Below, piece after piece: positions 57,275 through 64,000 of a stretch of DNA of 64,000 bases (position 1 is its first letter; each line of letters opens with the position of its first letter). The DNA is from Aphelocoma coerulescens (lineage: Eukaryota; Chordata; Aves; Passeriformes; Corvidae). The stretch spans positions 124,001-188,000 of the forward strand of contig NW_027183591.1 in NCBI RefSeq assembly GCF_041296385.1. Reading direction: 5' to 3'. The notes beneath the pieces are model-generated. The model was given only the letters and a program-made list of their open reading frames with translations, was not told the DNA's origin and made no database searches. The position numbers and the translations under genes were made by a program.

Positions 57275-59467
57275 TTTGTGATGCTGGGGAACTACAAGGA
57301 AGCCTGGCTCCTCTGTGACACCACCACAGAAGCTCAGGGGAGCCCTGGAGGCCGTGCTGATGCTATTGAACCTGATGCAACCCTGCCTCCTCTGTGACAC
57401 CACAGAACCTCTGGGAGCTCTGGAGACCGTGCTGATGCTATGGAACCTGATGCAACCCTGCCTCCACTGTGACACCACAGAAGCTCAGGGAGCCCTGGAG
57501 ACTGTGGTGATGCTATGGAACCTGATGCAACCCTGCCTCCACTGTGACACCACAGAACCTCTGGGAGCCCTGGAGACCGTGCTGATGCTATGGAACCTGA
57601 TGCAACCCTGCCTCCACTGTGACACCACAGAAGCTCGGGGAGCTCTGCAGACCGTGGGGATGCTGGCAAAGCTGACGGAACCCTGGGCACCACAGTGACG
57701 CTATGGAACCTGGTGGAACCGAGGGGCCACAGTGACACTGTGGGGCCTTTTGGAAGCAACAGGACCCTGGTGGGAAGCCACGGGATGATTAATCCTGCAC
57801 GAACCTGCTCCAGGTGGGCTCCTCTCTCCCGGCTTCCACAGGTGCTGCTAGGATCCCACTCCGGCACTGGCTTGGCACGGGCTGACGGCTTCCTTTGGCA
57901 ATGGCTCTGCTCCAGGATGGCATGCTGCAGAGAATGCAGGTAGATTTTGTGCTCACTCCTGGCATGCAGCTGGACAATAAAGCCTGATCCAGCCCCCCCT
58001 CAGCATATGTCCGGCTCTGGCATTGGGGCGGGGCAACTTTGGGAGCAGCCCCAGCCCTGCTCCTGCTCCCGGCTGGGCACCCAGCTGCTGGGACACAGGT
58101 GTGTCCTGATGCCACCGTCTACTCCTTTGAGAAGGGGAGGACAGAGTGCATCAGGGAGTTTGGTGTGGCTTACATGCGGCAAGGAGAAGGTGCAGCCCCA
58201 AACTGGCTTTCACTTCTAGAACCTTTTGCTATTGCGGGAGCAGCTGCTGGAGCTTTTCAACCGAGCTGCAAGAGTGAAAAGTGTGATGGCATGTCTATCT
58301 GAGAAGGAAGGTTCGGTGCCGCAGCCTGTTGTGCACAATTTATATGCTGATAAGAGAAGGGGGTGCTTTTGGAACGTTTTCCTTCCTGACACTTCTGTCT
58401 CTGTGAGCTTTAGCTGCTTGGACTCAGGGATACCGAAGGTATGTGAAAGTGACTGGGATGCGAGAATCATGTTGCACAGGGAACAGGGAAGGTCAGCAAA
58501 TGTTTCCTGTCCTGGCACATCTCTCAGTCTGAACTGCAGCTGCAGATGCTTCACTTCCGCCAAGGACTCTGCCACCTTGAGAGAAGGATGCGCTCTATGG
58601 AGTTGAGAAAGAAAGTGCGTCTCACTAGCTTCTTTCCTCTACTTCATAGACAGCAAAGGGGCTATGAAAGGCAGCACTGGCTTTTTGTTCTAGGACTTCT
58701 TCTTTACAAGCAGCTGCTGGATGTTTGGAAGGGGGTTTGGGATATGCAAAAATGAGAGGCTAAGATGGTAAGAGGGTAAGATGGAAGTCATCTGGCAAAA
58801 GCAGAGCTCACAAAAGGGCCAGCTGAGAAAGCTCTTGCTGCCTACAACTTCAACTGCACCCCTCAAAGCAGCAGCACACACGCTGCTCTCGGCACTTTCC
58901 TTCTCAGCTCTACGCACCATCCTAAGCCTTGCCTCTCCCACACTCAGGATCCAAAGACAACGGCACCAGGGACTGCTCACACACTAAAGGCACCAGGACA
59001 AAAGGCTCACCAGCTTGGCCTTTGCATTCCCGCTGACAGCTCCACAGCTTGAACCCAGAGAACTGCCTGCTGCCAACAGCCTTTCCAATCACTCTGAGCA
59101 CCTCATGACAAGGAGTGTGGGGAATGAATCTCCAGCAGCCTCCTGCCCCAGGCTGTCCCCCGGGAGCAGCCCTGCTCCAGGCCGTGACTGCCACCTGCAC
59201 AGCCAAAGGACCCAGAGCCGGTGTTACACACCACGGCTGTGCCTGGCACAGAGACACCAGTGGCCACACAAGTGGCCATGGCACTGTCCACACACAGTCC
59301 CTGCTGCTGCTCCCCCAGCCGCTGGCACCAACTCCCAGCCACCCACTCCTAAAGCCACGGGGCCCACTGGGACACTGCGGGGGCTCGTGGAAGCCAGCGG
59401 CCCATGTGACACAGCGGGGCTGCACAGAGCCCACGGTGCTTTGTGACCCGTGGCTCCCAGGAGAGCC
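57275..59467 (+). repeat. Satellite monomer B4 (2,193 bp, four 75-bp units)
   Basis: Sites: a = G, b = G, c = C, d = CCCAT. Private variant GCTGGCAAAGCTG near 57662, where others have GCTGGCGAAGCTG. No gene seen. Confidence 0.95.
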
Positions 59468-61660
59468 TTTGTGATGCTGGGGAACTACAAGGAAGCCTGG
59501 CTCCTCTGTGACACCACCACAGAAGCTCAGGGGAGCCCTGGAGGCCGTGCTGATGCTATTGAACCTGATGCAACCCTGCCTCCTCTGTGACACCACAGAA
59601 CCTCTGGGAGCTCTGGAGACCGTGCTGATGCTATGGAACCTGATGCAACCCTGCCTCCACTGTGACACCACAGAAGCTCAGGGAGCCCTGGAGACTGTGG
59701 TGATGCTATGGAACCTGATGCAACCCTGCCTCCACTGTGACACCACAGAACCTCTGGGAGCCCTGGAGACCGTGCTGATGCTATGGAACCTGATGCAACC
59801 CTGCCTCCACTGTGACACCACAGAAGCTCGGGGAGCTCTGCAGACCGTGGGGATGCTGGCGAAGCTGACGGAACCCTGGGCACCACAGTGACGCTATGGA
59901 ACCTGGTGGAACCGAGGGGCCACAGTGACACTGTGGGGCCTTTTGGAAGCAACAGGACCCTGGTGGGAAGCCACGGGATGATTAATCCTGCACGAACCTG
60001 CTCCAGGTGGGCTCCTCTCTCCCGGCTTCCACAGGTGCTGCTAGGATCCCACTCCGGCACTGGCTTGGCACGGGCTCACGGCTTCCTTTGGCAATGGCTC
60101 TGCTCCAGGATGGCATGCTGCAGAGAATGCAGGTAGATTTTGTGCTCACTCCTGGCATGCAGCTGGACAATAAAGCCTGATCCAGCCCCCCCTCAGCATA
60201 TGTCCGGCTCTGGCATTGGGGCGGGGCAACTTTGGGAGCAGCCCCAGCCCTGCTCCTGCTCCCGGCTGGGCACCCAGCTGCTGGGACACAGGTGTGTCCT
60301 GATGCCACCGTCTACTCCTTTGAGAAGGGGAGGACAGAGTGCATCAGGGAGTTTGGTGTGGCTTACATGCGGCAAGGAGAAGGTGCAGCCCCAAACTGGC
60401 TTTCACTTCTAGAACCTTTTGCTATTGCGGGAGCAGCTGCTGGAGCTTTTCAACCGAGCTGCAAGAGTGAAAAGTGTGATGGCATGTCTATCTGAGAAGG
60501 AAGGTTCGGTGCCGCAGCCTGTTGTGCACAATTTATATGCTGATAAGAGAAGGGGGTGCTTTTGCAACGTTTTCCTTCCTGACACTTCTGTCTCTGTGAG
60601 CTTTAGCTGCTTGGACTCAGGGATACCGAAGGTATGTGAAAGTGACTGGGATGCGAGAATCATGTTGCACAGGGAACAGGGAAGGTCAGCAAATGTTTCC
60701 TGTCCTGGCACATCTCTCAGTCTGAACTGCAGCTGCAGATGCTTCACTTCCGCCAAGGACTCTGCCACCTTGAGAGAAGGATGCGCTCTATGGAGTTGAG
60801 AAAGAAAGTGCGTCTCACTAGCTTCTTTCCTCTACTTCATAGACAGCAAAGGGGCTATGAAAGGCAGCACTGGCTTTTTGTTCTAGGACTTCTTCTTTAC
60901 AAGCAGCTGCTGGATGTTTGGAAGGGGGTTTGGGATATGCAAAAATGAGAGGCTAAGATGGTAAGAGGGTAAGATGGAAGTCATCTGGCAAAAGCAGAGC
61001 TCACAAAAGGGCCAGCTGAGAAAGCTCTTGCTGCCTACAACTTCAACTGCACCCCTCAAAGCAGCAGCACACACGCTGCTCTCGGCACTTTCCTTCTCAG
61101 CTCTACGCACCATCCTAAGCCTTGCCTCTCCCACACTCAGGATCCAAAGACAACGGCACCAGGGACTGCTCACACACTAAAGGCACCAGGACAAAAGGCT
61201 CACCAGCTTGGCCTTTGCATTCCCGCTGACAGCTCCACAGCTTGAACCCAGAGAACTGCCTGCTGCCGACAGCCTTTCCAATCACTCTGAGCACCTCATG
61301 ACAAGGAGTGTGGGGAATGAATCTCCAGCAGCCTCCTGCCCCAGGCTGTCCCCCGGGAGCAGCCCTGCTCCAGGCCGTGACTGCCACCTGCACAGCCAAA
61401 GGACCCAGAGCCGGTGTTACACACCACGGCTGTGCCTGGCACAGAGACACCAGTGGCCACACAAGTGGCCATGGCACTGTCCACACACAGTCCCTGCTGC
61501 TGCTCCCCCAGCCGCTGGCACCAACTCCCAGCCACCCACTCCTAAAGCCACGGGGCCCACTGGGACACTGCGGGGGCTCGTGGAAGCCAGCGGCCATTGT
61601 GACACAGCGGGGCTGCACAGAGCCCACGGTGCTTTGTGACCCGTGGCTCCCAGGAGAGCC
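59468..61660 (+). repeat. Satellite monomer B5 (2,193 bp, four 75-bp units)
   Basis: Sites: a = C, b = C, c = C, d = CCATT. It shares TGCTGCCGACAGCC with A16 only, and holds the same place, second before a provirus. No gene seen. Confidence 0.95.
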
Positions 61661-63778
61661 TTTGTGATGCTGGGGAACTACAAGGAAGCCTGGCTCCTCT
61701 GTGACACCACCACAGAAGCTCAGGGGAGCCCTGGAGACCGTGCTGATGCTATTGAACCTGATGCAACCCTGCCTCCTCTGTGACACCACAGAAGCTCTTG
61801 GAGCCCTGGAGACCGTGGTGATGCTATGGAACCTGATGCAACCCTGCCTCCTCTGTGACACCACAGAACCTCTGGGAGCCCTGGAGACCGTGCTGATGCT
61901 ATGGAACCTGATGCAACCCTGCCTCCACTGTGACACCACAGAAGCTCGGGGAGCTCTGCAGACCGTGGGGATGCTGGCGAAGCTGACGGAACCCTGGGCA
62001 CCACAGTGACGCTATGGAACCTGGTGGAACCGAGGGGCCACAGTGACACTGTGGGGCCTTTTGGAAGCAACAGGACCCTGGTGGGAAGCCACGGGATGAT
62101 TAATCCTGCACGAACCTGCTCCAGGTGGGCTCCTCTCTCCCGGCTTCCACAGGTGCTGCTAGGATCCCACTCCGGCACTGGCTTGGCACGGGCTCACGGC
62201 TTCCTTTGGCAATGGCTCTGCTCCAGGATGGCATGCTGCAGAGAATGCAGGTAGATTTTGTGCTCACTCCTGGCATGCAGCTGGACAATAAAGCCTGATC
62301 CAGCCCCCCCTCAGCATATGTCCGGCTCTGGCATTGGGGCGGGGCAACTTTGGGAGCAGCCCCAGCCCTGCTCCTGCTCCCGGCTGGGCACCCAGCTGCT
62401 GGGACACAGGTGTGTCCTGATGCCACCGTCTACTCCTTTGAGAAGGGGAGGACAGAGTGCATCAGGGAGTTTGGTGTGGCTTACATGCGGCAAGGAGAAG
62501 GTGCAGCCCCAAACTGGCTTTCACTTCTAGAACCTTTTGCTATTGCGGGAGCAGCTGCTGGAGCTTTTCAACCGAGCTGCAAGAGTGAAAAGTGTGATGG
62601 CATGTCTATCTGAGAAGGAAGGTTCGGTGCCGCAGCCTGTTGTGCACAATTTATATGCTGATAAGAGAAGGGGGTGCTTTTGCAACGTTTTCCTTCCTGA
62701 CACTTCTGTCTCTGTGAGCTTTAGCTGCTTGGACTCAGGGATACCGAAGGTATGTGAAAGTGACTGGGATGCGAGAATCATGTTGCACAGGGAACAGGGA
62801 AGGTCAGCAAATGTTTCCTGTCCTGGCACATCTCTCAGTCTGAACTGCAGCTGCAGATGCTTCACTTCCGCCAAGGACTCTGCCACCTTGAGAGAAGGAT
62901 GCGCTCTATGGAGTTGAGAAAGAAAGTGCGTCTCACTAGCTTCTTTCCTCTACTTCATAGACAGCAAAGGGGCTATGAAAGGCAGCACTGGCTTTTTGTT
63001 CTAGGACTTCTTCTTTACAAGCAGCTGCTGGATGTTTGGAAGGGGGTTTGGGATATGCAAAAATGAGAGGCTAAGATGGTAAGAGGGTAAGATGGAAGTC
63101 ATCTGGCAAAAGCAGAGCTCACAAAAGGGCCAGCTGAGAAAGCTCTTGCTGCCTACAACTTCAACTGCACCCCTCAAAGCAGCAGCACACATGCTGCTCT
63201 CGGCACTTTCCTTCTCAGCTCTACGCACCATCCTAAGCCTTGCCTCTCCCACACTCAGGATCCAAAGACAACGGCACCAGGGACTGCTCACACACTAAAG
63301 GCACCAGGACAAAAGGCTCACCAGCTTGGCCTTTGCATTCCCGCTGACAGCTCCACAGCTTGAACCCAGAGAACTGCCTGCTGCCAACAGCCTTTCCAAT
63401 CACTCTGAGCACCTCATGACAAGGAGTGTGGGGAATGAATCTCCAGCAGCCTCCTGCCCCAGGCTGTCCCCCGGGAGCAGCCCTGCTCCAGGCCGTGACT
63501 GCCACCTGCACAGCCAAAGGACCCAGAACCGGTGTTACACACCACGGCTGTGCCTGGCACAGAGACACCAGTGGCCACACAAGTGGCCATGGCACTGTCC
63601 ACACACAGTCCCTGCTGCTGCTCCCCCAGCCGCTGGCACCAACTCCCAGCCACCCACTCCTAAAGCCACGGGGCCCACTGGGACACTGCGGGGGCTCGTG
63701 GAAGCCAGCGGCCATTGTGACACAGCGGGGCTGCACAGAGCCCACGGTGCTTTGTGACCCGTGGCTCCCAGGAGAGCC
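61661..63778 (+). repeat. Satellite monomer B6 (2,118 bp, three 75-bp units), before provirus 3
   Basis: The shortest monomer, with only three regular units (61727-61951). It shares T at 63192 and A at 63528 with A17, the monomer before provirus 2. It is followed by TTTGT (63779-63783) and the third LTR. No gene seen. Confidence 0.95.
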
Positions 63779-63783
63779 TTTGT

Positions 63784-64000
63784 TGTTGGGGAAGATGAAA
63801 CAGGAAAGCCTTATAAATATGATTGCCTAACAAAAGATTCTGGGAATATGAAAACTGTGAGCGACATCGAAATGAAGGCCATCTTTGAGATATAGAGTCT
63901 TAGTTACTGAACAACTGGAAAACAATGGTATAGCCGGCTGAAGGTAATCCCCTCTTGATTGAACAATACCCTCTGCTTGCAGACAGGTCCAAGGGTCAGA
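63784..64000 (+). mobile_element. Provirus 3, start of 5' LTR (cut by window end)
   Basis: The first 217 bp of the LTR, from TGTTGGGG, with the env tail and TAG (63893-63895), then U3 sequence as in the other LTRs. The insertion point and left duplication TTTGT match proviruses 1 and 2. Whether a full provirus or a solo LTR follows lies outside the window. Confidence 0.9.

Noticed and set aside
613..63784. Three independent integrations at a hot spot
   Set aside because: The base position and duplication are the same in all three, and the two complete copies share the capsid-integrase deletion. One ancestral event followed by duplication is far simpler.

Overview
This is vertebrate, probably avian, genomic DNA: a long, nearly homogeneous tandem array of an apparently non-coding ~2.2-kb satellite monomer, carrying co-amplified copies of one endogenous retrovirus. 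The bird assignment is an inference. It rests on the Env, whose transmembrane subunit looks like those of avian alpharetroviruses, and on the base composition. No host gene is recognisable.

Layout: 1-612 is the end of a satellite monomer. 613-6714 is provirus 1 (LTR, leader, gag-integrase fusion with one stop codon, env, LTR). 6715-44520 is 17 satellite monomers in a row (called A1-A17 here), each 2,193 or 2,268 bp. 44526-50620 is provirus 2, with gag-integrase fusion and env both open. 50621-63778 is six more monomers (B1-B6; 2,118, 2,193 or 2,268 bp). 63784-64000 is the first 217 bp of the LTR of a third provirus. All three proviruses sit at exactly the same base of the monomer. The visible flanks carry the same 5-bp target duplication TTTGT. 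They are therefore copies of one insertion, spread by amplification of the array and not by three integrations. The provirus-to-provirus spacing is 43,913 bp and then 19,258 bp.

Provirus: a lysine-tRNA-type primer binding site, a betaretrovirus-like matrix protein, a very long Pro/Ala-rich GC-rich segment, and the first residues of capsid are joined in frame to the last ~110 residues of an integrase. The rest of capsid, nucleocapsid, protease, reverse transcriptase and most of integrase are gone. An alpharetrovirus-like Env with an unusually short surface subunit follows, and its last 37 codons (stop included) lie inside the 3' LTR. The element cannot copy itself without help, yet provirus 2 keeps 838-codon and 450-codon reading frames. 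Its leader holds a ~68-bp repeat in about seven copies, each with a potential hairpin.

Satellite: each monomer contains an internal 75-bp minisatellite in 3, 4 or 5 regular units, which accounts for all the monomer length classes. It also has a conserved AATAAA followed 46 bp later by an inverted CCAAT box fused to a GC box. Long open frames in the monomers exist on both strands, mostly because the 75-bp unit is 25 codons long. I see no evidence that they are genes. Sequence variants shared between monomers show a higher-order structure, including one apparent crossover monomer (B1).
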